Assembly: GCA_040751955.1 (NCBI GenBank)
Contig: JBFMFY010000012.1
Coordinates: 8,315-72,314 of the forward strand
Direction: 5' to 3'
Source of the DNA: SpSt-333 sp040751955
Lineage (GTDB): Bacteria; Bacteroidota; Ignavibacteria; UBA10030; UBA8401
Length of the DNA stretch: 64,000 nucleotides
Shown: one piece after another, positions 52,045 through 60,781 of the stretch
Layout of the letters: the number at the start of each line of letters is the position of its first letter
Numbering within the stretch: position 1 is the first letter of the stretch
The notes under the pieces: generated by a model
Told to the model about the DNA's origin: nothing
Database searches by the model: none
What the model saw: the letters and a program-made list of their open reading frames with translations, nothing else
Position numbers and translations under genes: made by a program

Positions 52045-53457
52045 ATGAACCGAATACTTTTTGTTCTTGTTACATTTCCCTGCTTGTTGTTCTCTCAATC
52101 GTTCAATCAGTTCTTTCATGACAAAACGATGCGGATTGACTACCACCACACTGGCACCAAAGGGATGGAGATCATTGCGCTCGATAAAGTGTACGAGGAG
52201 GGGATCTGGTCGGGCAGTAAAACACAGATGCTCGATCAATTGAATTTCGGCGAATACATGGTGAGAGTGTACGACGTCGTAACTGCAGCAATGATCTATT
52301 CGCGCGGGTATTCAACAATGTTCAATGAATGGCACTCGACAGACGAGGCGCTGGCAGGCATTGTGAAAACAATCCATGAAACGATCAGGATACCCTTCCC
52401 GAAAAACAAAATTCAATTGACGATTTCCCGGCGCGATAAACAGATGATCTTCCATGAATTGTTTTCAACCGTGATTGATCCGAACGATCCGGCAGTCGTC
52501 AATAAGCAGCAACGAACGCCGCAATTTAAATTTTCCAAATTGATAGATAACGGACAGTCGGATAAAAAGGTCGATCTGCTGATCGTAGGAGACGGTTACG
52601 CAAAGGCAGATATGCAAAAATTCCGTGACGACGCGAAACATTATTCAGACATCCTCTTCGGTACATCGCCGTTCAAAGAGCGAAAAAAAGATTTCAATGT
52701 CTGGACCATTGAAGTTGAATCGAAACAGAGCGGTATTGATAAGCCGAAATCGAACGTGTGGAAAGAGAACGCACTCGGATCGATGTATGATACATTTGGC
52801 TCTGCACGCTACATACTTACGGAAGAGAATCGCGTGCTGCGCGACATCTGCGGGCAGGTACCGTACGACGCGATTGCTATACTTGTGAACGATAACCGGT
52901 ACGGCGGCGGTGGAATTTACAATCTGTACACGACTTGTTTCACACAAACCGACACAAAAGGAATGGAATGGCAGATGGATTACGTCTTCGTGCATGAACT
53001 TGGACATTCGTTTGCAGGATTGGGGGATGAATACTACACGTCGTCTGTCGCCTACACTGATTTTTATCAGGCAGGCGTTGAACCGTGGGAGCCGAACCTG
53101 ACGACGCAAACGGACGGAGAGAAATTGAAGTGGAAATCATTTGTCGATGTATCGACACCTATCCCGACGCCGTGGAAAAAATCGGAGTACGATTCCATAG
53201 AAACGCTCCGCGGAAAACTTGATCGCCTCGCACCGGATTACTATGCAAAACGGGAACCACTCTACCAAGCAAGTCAAAATATTTTGAAGAACGCAGAATA
53301 TAAAAATAAAGTCGGCACATTTGAAGGAGGCGGGTATGTTTCAAAAGGAGTGTATCGTCCTGCTGTCGATTGCAGAATGTTTTCGTTGAGTCTGGTCGGA
53401 TTCGATCCTGTCTGCTCCGCGGCGATTGAGAGGGTAATCGACTCGTATGTAAAATGA
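52045..53457 (+). CDS. M64-family zinc metallopeptidase (IgA peptidase type)
   Basis: A 470-residue secreted peptidase with signal peptide (MNRILFVLVTFPCLLFSQ). The zinc motif is VHELGHSFAGLGDEYY (HELGH at 317-321), diagnostic for M64. A beta-sandwich N-terminal region (about 20-160) precedes it. Such enzymes are found in gut Bacteroidota (cleaving IgA) but in environmental relatives they serve general proteolysis, so substrate is open. Stop overlaps the next start by four bases (53454-53457). Confidence 0.9.
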   Translation: MNRILFVLVTFPCLLFSQSFNQFFHDKTMRIDYHHTGTKGMEIIALDKVYEEGIWSGSKTQMLDQLNFGEYMVRVYDVVTAAMIYSRGYSTMFNEWHSTDEALAGIVKTIHETIRIPFPKNKIQLTISRRDKQMIFHELFSTVIDPNDPAVVNKQQRTPQFKFSKLIDNGQSDKKVDLLIVGDGYAKADMQKFRDDAKHYSDILFGTSPFKERKKDFNVWTIEVESKQSGIDKPKSNVWKENALGSMYDTFGSARYILTEENRVLRDICGQVPYDAIAILVNDNRYGGGGIYNLYTTCFTQTDTKGMEWQMDYVFVHELGHSFAGLGDEYYTSSVAYTDFYQAGVEPWEPNLTTQTDGEKLKWKSFVDVSTPIPTPWKKSEYDSIETLRGKLDRLAPDYYAKREPLYQASQNILKNAEYKNKVGTFEGGGYVSKGVYRPAVDCRMFSLSLVGFDPVCSAAIERVIDSYVK

Positions 53458-54401
53458 TGGATGCAAAAGCAATCGTATCGAATCACCCATGGTTGCAGCA
53501 CACGTCTGCCGAAACTGTGATCATGGGTGATGATCTGGATGCGGCGCTATCAACGTATCTTTATCTTGTAAAAAATCCTGCAGCAAAACTTGCCGGAATC
53601 TACACACAGTACACGACACTGTTCTATCATTCATCACTTTCAACAGCCGATCTCGAACGATCCGTCTATATCGATCTGGATATCAACCATCCATCATGCC
53701 GTTCGCTCGGACACCACATTGTCAGAAACACTACAGCTGATACACTGATCGGTCTTCAAAGCAGCTGTAACCCGAATGAGATCGCCGGTCGATCCGTAAC
53801 AAATCGATTCAGGGAAAAATATCCTCTCGGCACTATTCATTTTTTAATGTGGCTCTACCATGAACCAATCCCTGCAACGCAATTTGCCGAACGGTTGATC
53901 TGGCTGGCAGATTCTGCTTTTATCAACGGTCAACAGCACCGATTCCGGAAAAATGTTGAACATTGGATTCACTCCGAAATGCCGCATCCGTCGCTCATTC
54001 AATCTTTGTCCAACATTAATACGCCGCAATTTGAAAACGAGATGGAACGGTTGCAGCAGAAATTATCCGCACTCGGCTTTCATAAAGGAAGCGGACAGAT
54101 CAAATCCCGCCACAAACAATTGACAGGATTTCAATGCCAACCGGTAAACATATCTGCTCAAGGAATGACTCGGTACATCCACGATATGTTCAACATGATC
54201 GGTTCAATGACCGGCTGGAAAATTGCACCCAAACAATTGGATGTCGCGCATTTAATATCGAAAACAGGACTACGAACGAGCGATTCTTTAAAGAATGTTT
54301 TGAAAGGAAGATCGCTCGATAGCTTTTTATCTGCAAAAAATGTATTTTCGTATGCAATCCCGTTCAAGGACAACATCAATTACACAACGGGGATACTTTG
54401 A
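53454..54401 (+). CDS. hypothetical protein, weakly DHH-like
   Basis: A 315-residue cytoplasmic protein without known family. Its first 90 residues contain MGDDLDAALS, VYIDLDIN and SLGHHIV, which recall the Asp clusters and DHH motif of DHH phosphoesterases, but the spacing is unusual and the rest (about 130-315) is unlike known members. Overlap of four bases with the M64 gene implies co-translation; no functional link is clear. Confidence 0.5.
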   Translation: MMDAKAIVSNHPWLQHTSAETVIMGDDLDAALSTYLYLVKNPAAKLAGIYTQYTTLFYHSSLSTADLERSVYIDLDINHPSCRSLGHHIVRNTTADTLIGLQSSCNPNEIAGRSVTNRFREKYPLGTIHFLMWLYHEPIPATQFAERLIWLADSAFINGQQHRFRKNVEHWIHSEMPHPSLIQSLSNINTPQFENEMERLQQKLSALGFHKGSGQIKSRHKQLTGFQCQPVNISAQGMTRYIHDMFNMIGSMTGWKIAPKQLDVAHLISKTGLRTSDSLKNVLKGRSLDSFLSAKNVFSYAIPFKDNINYTTGIL

Positions 54402-54415
54402 TTATGCTTCGTCGC

Positions 54416-54510
54416 GTGCCGTCGTACGATAGTCATCCTGAGCAAACGAGTGTTTTTTACGAGTGCGTCGAAGGATCGACTGTAATGTGACGGCACTTGC
54501 TCAGCATGAC
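54416..54510. repeat. interleaved inverted repeats (pseudoknot-like) between genes
   Basis: GTGCCGTC (54416-54423) pairs with GACGGCAC (54489-54496), and GTCATCCTGAGCAA (54432-54445) pairs with TTGCTCAGCATGAC (54497-54510, one mismatch). The order a-b-a'-b' allows an H-type pseudoknot or two alternative stems. The GTCATCCTGAGC string is a common dispersed intergenic repeat. Confidence 0.55.
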
Positions 54511-54550
54511 CATTTTGTTTACGGTTTTACTTATTTGACCCGATACAACT

Positions 54551-55504
54551 ATGTTCTACAACATCGACTGCATCGAAGGTGCAAAAAAATATCTCGCAGA
54601 TTCTTCCGTTGATCTCATCATCACCGATCCACCATACGGGATCAAAGGGGATACGCTGCATAAGCATTACAATAGAAATGAAGCGAACGTCCTTAGCGGA
54701 TATATTGAGGTTCCCGAAAGCGAATACAAGGAATTCAGCGAGCGGTGGGTCAAAGAAGCGGAACGGGTTCTCCGCCCCGGCGGTTCGATCTACATTGTGT
54801 CGGGATATTCGAATCTTCATCACATTTTGAATGCACTCGGACAAACCTCGCTTAAAGAAATAAATCACATCATCTGGAAGTACAATTTCGGTGTGTACAC
54901 GAAGAACAAATACATCTCGTCGCACTATCACATTCTCTATTATTATAAGCCGGGAAAGAAACCGACCTTCAACACATTCTCCCGTTTTTCCGACTCTGAA
55001 AAGTCTGCATCGAACGGCTCGTTGAATTATCAAGACAGGGAAGACGTCTGGATCATCAACCGGGAATACAAACCGGGAAAAATCAAGAATAAGAACGAAC
55101 TCCCCTCCCAGCTGCTGATTAAAATGATTCAGTATTCCAGCAATCCAGGCGACACGATCTGCGATTTCTTTTTGGGAAGTTTCTCTACAGCAAAGATCGC
55201 GATCGGCTTGAACAGGGAAGCAGTCGGTTTTGAAAAGAGCACAGTCGCCTATAATCACCAGATTAAAGTAATGAAAAAAATAATTCCCGGTTCCCTCCTT
55301 TCTCAATTGCGAGTCCCACCGAAAAATGTTTTGCATAAACAGGGACAACCTGTTTCGGACAAAGAAAGAAAAGAGATTAAATCTCTGTTTAATGCGTTGC
55401 AAAAGAAAGGATTAACGAAGAAAGATTCGCTCGTGGCGATCACGAAGAAAACCGGCAGAGGATACTGGTCATTGCTAAAAATAATAGATAAGGATATAAC
55501 CTAA
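54551..55504 (+). CDS. orphan DNA methyltransferase, DPPY type
   Basis: A 317-residue adenine-N6 or cytosine-N4 methyltransferase. The catalytic DPPYG motif (26-30) comes before the AdoMet-binding FLGSFST (about 207), the order of the beta class. A C-terminal helical extension (KERKEIKSLFNALQKKGLT) may bind DNA. No restriction enzyme gene lies nearby, so it is an orphan or epigenetic regulator. Its stop region (AAG GAT ATA ACC TAA) itself forms an AGGATATAACCT operator copy for the following mmpA gene. Confidence 0.87.
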   Translation: MFYNIDCIEGAKKYLADSSVDLIITDPPYGIKGDTLHKHYNRNEANVLSGYIEVPESEYKEFSERWVKEAERVLRPGGSIYIVSGYSNLHHILNALGQTSLKEINHIIWKYNFGVYTKNKYISSHYHILYYYKPGKKPTFNTFSRFSDSEKSASNGSLNYQDREDVWIINREYKPGKIKNKNELPSQLLIKMIQYSSNPGDTICDFFLGSFSTAKIAIGLNREAVGFEKSTVAYNHQIKVMKKIIPGSLLSQLRVPPKNVLHKQGQPVSDKERKEIKSLFNALQKKGLTKKDSLVAITKKTGRGYWSLLKIIDKDIT

Positions 55505-55571
55505 TAATACGATTGCAAATATAAGGTTATACCCTTATATTAATTACAAAAATATTAGGATATAACCTTAT
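55490..55571 (+). promoter_or_regulatory. operator cluster: 24-bp dyad plus AGGATATAACCT repeats before mmpA
   Basis: AGGATATAACCT occurs at 55491-55502 (within the methyltransferase stop region) and 55557-55568, the second overlapping the mmpA start codon. Between them is a dyad AATATAAGG-TTATAC-CCTTATATT (55518-55541), perfect in its 9-bp arms. A longer inverted pair ATAAGGTTATA/TATAACCTTAT (55521-55531 and 55561-55571) links them. This is a strong candidate autoregulatory site for the HTH protein MmpA. Confidence 0.65.
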
Positions 55572-56034
55572 GAAAAATACTAATAAGAAGCTACAACTTG
55601 ATCAATTGGATCGAAAACTGGATAAATTTCGTGTTGTGAGTGGAATTGATGTCCCACAAAGAGGTTGGATTAATGCAATCAGAACATCGCTGAATATGTC
55701 GCTGGTGCAGTTGGCACGGAAGCTCAACAAAACATCTGTTTCTGTAAAAGAAATTGAAGAGCGTGAACAAAATCGTACAATCACTTTAAAGAAACTCATT
55801 GAGGTTGGAGAAGCGCTCGACCTTCAATTTGTGTACGGTTTCATTCCAAAAGAATCTTCCATGCAAAAAATGATTGAGAAGCGGGCGGAATCTGTGGCAA
55901 AAGAAATTGTCATGCGAACGTCGCACACAATGGCTCTCGAAGATCAGGAAAACAGAGAAGCGCGGCTTCAACAGGCAATTAAAGAACGCGCACAGATGCT
56001 CACGCAGGAACTTCCGAAACACTTATGGGATTGA
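55570..56034 (+). CDS. mmpA: mobile mystery protein A (HTH protein)
   Basis: A 154-residue protein of the mobile mystery protein A family: an N-terminal Xre-like helix-turn-helix (WINAIRTSLNMSLVQLARKLN ... VSVKEIEERE), then a helical extension. The family always pairs with MmpB on accessory DNA; here the genes overlap by 10 bases (56025-56034). It probably represses its own promoter through the operators at 55490-55571 and may be the antitoxin-like partner of the Fic protein; that function is inferred. Confidence 0.9.
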   Translation: MKNTNKKLQLDQLDRKLDKFRVVSGIDVPQRGWINAIRTSLNMSLVQLARKLNKTSVSVKEIEEREQNRTITLKKLIEVGEALDLQFVYGFIPKESSMQKMIEKRAESVAKEIVMRTSHTMALEDQENREARLQQAIKERAQMLTQELPKHLWD

Positions 56035-56621
56035 ACCTCGACTATACCAACGGACAAACTCCGTTGGATGAAGATGAGAAAGAGGGGTTGCTCGTCTCCA
56101 CGATTACAACACGGGGAGAACTTGATGAATTTGAACAACTCGGAGTTGAAAAAGCAATAGAATGGACAAGGAAAAGAAAAATCCCGCTGGATAAAATATT
56201 GACCGAAGATTTCATTACGGATCTTCACAAACGAATGTTCAAAGAGATATGGAAATGGGCGGGACATTTCCGAACAACGAATAAAAACATTGGTGTCGAT
56301 AAAAACGAGATACGTATTGAATTGAAGAAATTGCTCGACGATTGCCGGTACTGGATCGATCGGAAATCTTTCAGTGCTGATGAAATAGCAGTACGGTTCA
56401 GTCATCGCATTGTCTCCATCCACCCATTCACAAATGGAAACGGACGGCATTCCCGCCTGATTGCCGATATCCTTATCAGTCACGGATTAGGACACCCTCA
56501 CTTTACGTGGGGAAGCATCAGTCTTACCGCAAAAGGAGCGGCACGCTCAGTATATTTGCATGCACTCAAAGAAGCAGATCAAAATAACTATGCACCACTG
56601 ATAACCTTTGCACGCATGTAA
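56025..56621 (+). CDS. mmpB: mobile mystery protein B (Fic domain)
   Basis: A 198-residue Fic-domain protein. The active loop HPFTNGNGRHSR (133-144) is intact; Fic proteins transfer AMP or related groups to hydroxyls of target proteins. An N-terminal segment STITTRGELDEFE includes a T-x-x-x-E element that may act like an inhibitory helix. With MmpA it forms the widely spread mobile pair of unproven function. No tip defect is visible, so it should be able to act as a toxin-like enzyme. Confidence 0.9.
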   Translation: MGLNLDYTNGQTPLDEDEKEGLLVSTITTRGELDEFEQLGVEKAIEWTRKRKIPLDKILTEDFITDLHKRMFKEIWKWAGHFRTTNKNIGVDKNEIRIELKKLLDDCRYWIDRKSFSADEIAVRFSHRIVSIHPFTNGNGRHSRLIADILISHGLGHPHFTWGSISLTAKGAARSVYLHALKEADQNNYAPLITFARM

Positions 56622-56790
56622 CATTCCCCCAAATGCTACTCTGCTCTTTTTCTTTATCCATATTTTTCATATCTTTGTAATACAATGAATCACCTCGACA
56701 CACACATCGGCATCCATCGCTAACGTTGCAGTCCTTTCTGCTCCCTTTCTATTTTAAATTTCAAATCTGATTCCAATTTATCCTATTGCT

Positions 56791-58404
56791 ATGAGTATTC
56801 TCAAAGAGATACAAAAACGAAAGACATTCGCCATCATCAGCCACCCGGACGCGGGAAAGACAACGCTAACCGAAAAACTGCTGCTGTACAGCGGCGCAAT
56901 CCACATCGCGGGCGCAGTGAAGTCGAACAAGATCAAGAAAACCGCAGCATCGGACTTCATGGAGATTGAAAAACAGCGCGGCATATCGGTAACCACATCC
57001 GTGCTGTCGTTTGAATATGCAGGACATAAGATCAACCTGCTCGATACACCGGGCCACAAAGATTTTGCTGAAGATACGTACCGCACACTGACGGCAGTTG
57101 ATTCGGTTATTCTTGTTGTCGATTGTGTGAAGGGAGTTGAGGAACAGACTGAAAAACTGATGGGGGTCTGCCGGATGCGCAATACGCCGGTGATCATATT
57201 CATCAATAAACTGGATCGCGAAGGACGGAATCCTGTTGAACTGCTCGACGAGATCGAGCAGAAATTGGATATCCGCGTCCGCCCGCTCAGCTGGCCTCTC
57301 GGCATCGGTTCATCGTTCAAAGGTGTCTATAATCTGTACAAGAACAGTTTCGCGTTCTTCAAACCGAGCAAGCAGACGATTGAAGACGACGTGCAGGTAT
57401 TCCAAGGGATCAACGATCCGTTGCTGCAGGAAGCATTCGGAACTGATGCAAAAAAACTTCAGAACGACGTCGAGTTGATCAACGGTGTGTACGAAGAATT
57501 CACCGTGAAAAAATATTCTTCCGGCAACGTTGCGCCTGTCTTCTTCGGCAGCGCGTTGAATAATTTCGGCGTGCAGGAATTGCTCAACACGTTCGTCGAG
57601 ATCGCCCCATCTCCGAGACAACGCGAAACAACAAAGGGAATGGTTGAACCTCACAACGAACATTTCAGCGGATTCGTTTTCAAAATTCATGCGAATCTCG
57701 ATCCGAAACACCGCGACCGCATCGCCTTCCTACGCGTCTGCTCGGGAAAATTTGAACGAAACACATTCTATCATCACGTACGGCTGGATCGTGATATCAA
57801 ATTTCCCAACCCGGCAAGTTTCATGGCGCAAAATAAAAGCCTGCTGGAAGAAGCATATCCCGGCGACGTAATCGGCTTGTACGATTCGGGAACGTTTGCC
57901 ATCGGCGACACGCTGACCGAAGGGGAAGATTTCATGTACAAAGGAATCCCACGTTTCTCACCGGAGGTGTTCAAAGAGGTACGCAACAACGATCCGTTCA
58001 AGACGAAGCAGCTGGAAAAAGGGATCGCACAACTGACCGACGAGGGATTGGCTCAACTGTTCATACACAATATTAATCCCAATCGCAAAGTAATCGGCGT
58101 GGTTGGCGAATTGCAATTCGATGTGTTGAAGTACCGGCTTCTCAACGAGTTCGGCGCAAGCTGCGATTTCGTTCCGATCACCGCGCACAAGGCATGCTGG
58201 GTGCAGTACGCCGACAAAAGCGATGTGGAAGAATTGTTCTATATCAGAGCCAACTTTCTCTACCGCGACAAGAACAACAATCTCGTCTATCTTGCTGAAT
58301 CGGAATATGCACTTCGGATGGCAACAGGAAAGAATCCGAAAGCAAAATTCCTTTTCAGCGTGGAGCACAACGACCAGACGGTGGAAATGGAAACCGCGTC
58401 ATAA
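56791..58404 (+). CDS. prfC: peptide chain release factor 3
   Basis: A 537-residue GTPase that removes RF1/RF2 from the ribosome after termination. GTPase motifs: G1 SHPDAGKTTLTEK, G2 region RGISVTTSVLSFEY, G3 DTPGHKDFAEDTYR, G4 NKLDR (FINKLDREGRNP), then EF-G-like domains II and V. Not a tetracycline-resistance paralogue, because the RF3 stretch YNLYKNSFAFF and late VGVVGELQFDVLKYRLLNEF fit RF3. Single gene with its own intergenic upstream region. Confidence 0.95.
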   Translation: MSILKEIQKRKTFAIISHPDAGKTTLTEKLLLYSGAIHIAGAVKSNKIKKTAASDFMEIEKQRGISVTTSVLSFEYAGHKINLLDTPGHKDFAEDTYRTLTAVDSVILVVDCVKGVEEQTEKLMGVCRMRNTPVIIFINKLDREGRNPVELLDEIEQKLDIRVRPLSWPLGIGSSFKGVYNLYKNSFAFFKPSKQTIEDDVQVFQGINDPLLQEAFGTDAKKLQNDVELINGVYEEFTVKKYSSGNVAPVFFGSALNNFGVQELLNTFVEIAPSPRQRETTKGMVEPHNEHFSGFVFKIHANLDPKHRDRIAFLRVCSGKFERNTFYHHVRLDRDIKFPNPASFMAQNKSLLEEAYPGDVIGLYDSGTFAIGDTLTEGEDFMYKGIPRFSPEVFKEVRNNDPFKTKQLEKGIAQLTDEGLAQLFIHNINPNRKVIGVVGELQFDVLKYRLLNEFGASCDFVPITAHKACWVQYADKSDVEELFYIRANFLYRDKNNNLVYLAESEYALRMATGKNPKAKFLFSVEHNDQTVEMETAS

Positions 58405-58408
58405 GTTC

Positions 58409-58440
58409 GTCATTCCCGCAGAAGCGGAAATCCAGCGATA
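58409..58440. repeat. CGTCATTCCCGCAGAAGCGG-type repeat remnant
   Basis: This short inverted repeat motif (CCCGCAGAAGCGG) follows the prfC stop and matches a repeat type common between bacterial genes. It may act as terminator. Confidence 0.55.
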
Positions 58441-58755
58441 ATCTATCCTTACATTCTCAACTCCCTCGCAATGACTCCTTATTTTTGAGATGGGTTAAAT
58501 ATTCTCCTCAATAACCTCTCAGTGTTATTTTTTCTCCCTCAAAATTGAAGAATTTCGCCAATTTCAAAAAATATTTTTAAAAAAGTCCATTTTTTGGCTC
58601 TGAAAAAAATTTTTTTCGGATATAAGTATGTATGGGAGAGAACATTCATCTCGGAAGTAATACTCTGAAAGAGATTACAATTTCTTTCCTTGCTACCTGA
58701 GTATCTTCTCAGTATGCTCTCACAGATTTTTTATCATTCACCTACGGGAAACTTT
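58441..58755. other. AT-rich intergenic region, probable promoter zone
   Basis: Mostly A/T tracts (for example TTTAAAAAA, AAAAAAATTTTTTT at 58602-58617). TTGGCT (58594-58599) and TATAAG (58621-58626) form a weak promoter pair with a 21-base spacer. Otherwise nothing defined was seen. Confidence 0.35.
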
Positions 58756-60780
58756 ATGAAGAACCACAGGACAAAACTGATTCTCATTTTTTCTCTTCTC
58801 ATTTGTTCACTGCCGCTGTCGGCGCAGGTGGTGATTAAGGATACGATCGCAATTTCGCCAAAGAAGATTGAGCATCCTTCTCTTACAACTCCTGTCATCG
58901 GAGGCGGATATCTGGCAACCTATAGCATTACTCATACGCAATATTATGATCGGAATACTGCAAAAATTCAAATAACTTCACCAAAGGATACAACGTTTAT
59001 TGAAACGACCTGTACACCTAGCGGCGGATGGGGTGGAACGGCGTATGTCCAACTTGGTCAGGTGCAAGGTCCTGCTGGCGTCTCCATTAACGCATATACT
59101 TGTGAGGAAGGGCAATACGTTGCGATGACTGTGACGCAGAATGAAATTGATTCATTGCATATTCAAGTACTTTTCAACGGACTTCCCGGTGGAATGATTA
59201 CGTTGACGGAACGAGTTCCAATGCCGAGCATCTCCATAACATATCCGGAGAAGAACCAAGTATTAGTTTTGACGGAAAGCAATCAACCGGTAATAACGGT
59301 AACAGAAAGCCACTCACCGAATCCGGAGTATCTCCCTGAATTTGAGCCGAACATTTCTATAACGCCCGCGCAAATTGTGACCGGCAATTATTATGGACAA
59401 TTGCAAACATCCGACACAATAGAAATACACATCATTGCAACCGCAACCAACGAGCGAGGTACTGCTGCCGATACGACAGTATTGATGTTGACAAAAAATA
59501 ATGACTTTGACCATTTTCAAATACTTGTGCAAAAGGACACTCTTTCCAACAGAGAAGTTGCGACTATTACGGTGATTGCTGTAAACACTAATGAAGAAGA
59601 GGTAGAACTTGATGAATCGACAGTAATCGATTTTGTGTCGCTGAGTGGAGCAGGAGATGAGTATAAATATGCCGATCTTATCTCGGCACAGAACGACACG
59701 GTCGATAATCTTATTAATATTCCGTATAGTGTGTTGCGATCAGGTCAAATAAAAATAATTGCACGGGGAGATACCGGAGGAAGCCCGCCAGTACTTGCTT
59801 CAGCAGAAATGCCGAAAATGAAGAGGGTAAAGAAGAACAGCGCAAGTGCTGCTACAACGGCGGCGGAGAACGGAGATTTTCCCAAAACCACTGTCATTGC
59901 ACTTAAGGACGGTATTCCTGCCAAATTTGGGTTTAAAGATGTTTATCTAAAACCCGAAATAAATGTTATTGCAGTGAAAGATTCGATCCATCCGTACTAT
60001 CAACCGCGAGTACCAATAGATTCGAGCCGAACAAAAGTAAAAGTAGCCGTAACACTGAGCGGGTTGTTATATTCTGGTTCGTTTCCACCACTTGGAATAG
60101 AACTAACGAGATTTGCAATGGAAGGAACCGGCGGGCACACACATACCGGCGACAGGCCCGCTGGAATTTTTGTAGAAAATAACAACGACACGTTGGAGTT
60201 GGTAACAACCGGAGATACGCTTGAAGTAACATATCAGGGTTCGTTGTTTGGAGGAAAGGAAAAGATTATCGGGCGATTGATGTTTAATATGACACCTGCA
60301 ATTGCTGATACTGATTCTGTTGTTGTGAGGGTGCCGGGGTTGGTGGAACTTGAAGCTGGCACTAATTATGAACTAGTGGGAAATCCAAATAACCACTCAG
60401 GAACTAATGATCCGTGTCGACCAGCTCCTCCTTTGTCTCAACATTTTGGAAATCACTATGGGAAACCATCTTTGATACAAGCAATTCGTAATATTACAGA
60501 AGATTACGATTCCTTAAATCCGGGAGTTCGACTGCGAATTAATGACATGAGTTTAATATCAGGGGGTTTATTTGATTTTAGAAATCATTGGTTAGAAGGC
60601 GATGATGAAGCACATATTGAACATAGAATGGGACAAAATGCTGATATTGGATACAAAGCAATTAATCCACAAACCACATGTGTTGATGTCGAGTTGCCTG
60701 TTTTGTTAAGATTGATTGGTAATTACACTGAGGGCAGAACCGTAAATCATAATGATCACTACCACATAAGGATTTGGTGA
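58756..60780 (+). CDS. secreted multidomain protein with C-terminal LAS-type metallopeptidase-like domain
   Basis: From ATG 58756 (MKNHRTKLILIFSLLICSLPLSAQ, signal peptide) about 674 residues. The middle (about 30-560) is beta-rich, Ig-like, with many Thr/Val. The end carries NDMSLISGGLFDFRNHW, EHRMGQNADIGY and HNDHYHIRIW, giving HxxxxxxD and HxH; this is the zinc ligand pattern of LAS peptidases such as MepA and D-Ala-D-Ala carboxypeptidases. It ends without a T9SS sorting domain. One base separates it from the next gene. Confidence 0.62.
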   Translation: MKNHRTKLILIFSLLICSLPLSAQVVIKDTIAISPKKIEHPSLTTPVIGGGYLATYSITHTQYYDRNTAKIQITSPKDTTFIETTCTPSGGWGGTAYVQLGQVQGPAGVSINAYTCEEGQYVAMTVTQNEIDSLHIQVLFNGLPGGMITLTERVPMPSISITYPEKNQVLVLTESNQPVITVTESHSPNPEYLPEFEPNISITPAQIVTGNYYGQLQTSDTIEIHIIATATNERGTAADTTVLMLTKNNDFDHFQILVQKDTLSNREVATITVIAVNTNEEEVELDESTVIDFVSLSGAGDEYKYADLISAQNDTVDNLINIPYSVLRSGQIKIIARGDTGGSPPVLASAEMPKMKRVKKNSASAATTAAENGDFPKTTVIALKDGIPAKFGFKDVYLKPEINVIAVKDSIHPYYQPRVPIDSSRTKVKVAVTLSGLLYSGSFPPLGIELTRFAMEGTGGHTHTGDRPAGIFVENNNDTLELVTTGDTLEVTYQGSLFGGKEKIIGRLMFNMTPAIADTDSVVVRVPGLVELEAGTNYELVGNPNNHSGTNDPCRPAPPLSQHFGNHYGKPSLIQAIRNITEDYDSLNPGVRLRINDMSLISGGLFDFRNHWLEGDDEAHIEHRMGQNADIGYKAINPQTTCVDVELPVLLRLIGNYTEGRTVNHNDHYHIRIW

Positions 60781-60781
60781 T

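Noticed and set aside
53454..53760. Confident DHH phosphoesterase assignment
   Set aside because: Motif spacing is unusual and the C-terminal part does not match, so only a weak resemblance is recorded.
54551..56621. Restriction-modification system
   Set aside because: Only a methyltransferase is present; the neighbours are mobile mystery proteins, with no endonuclease.
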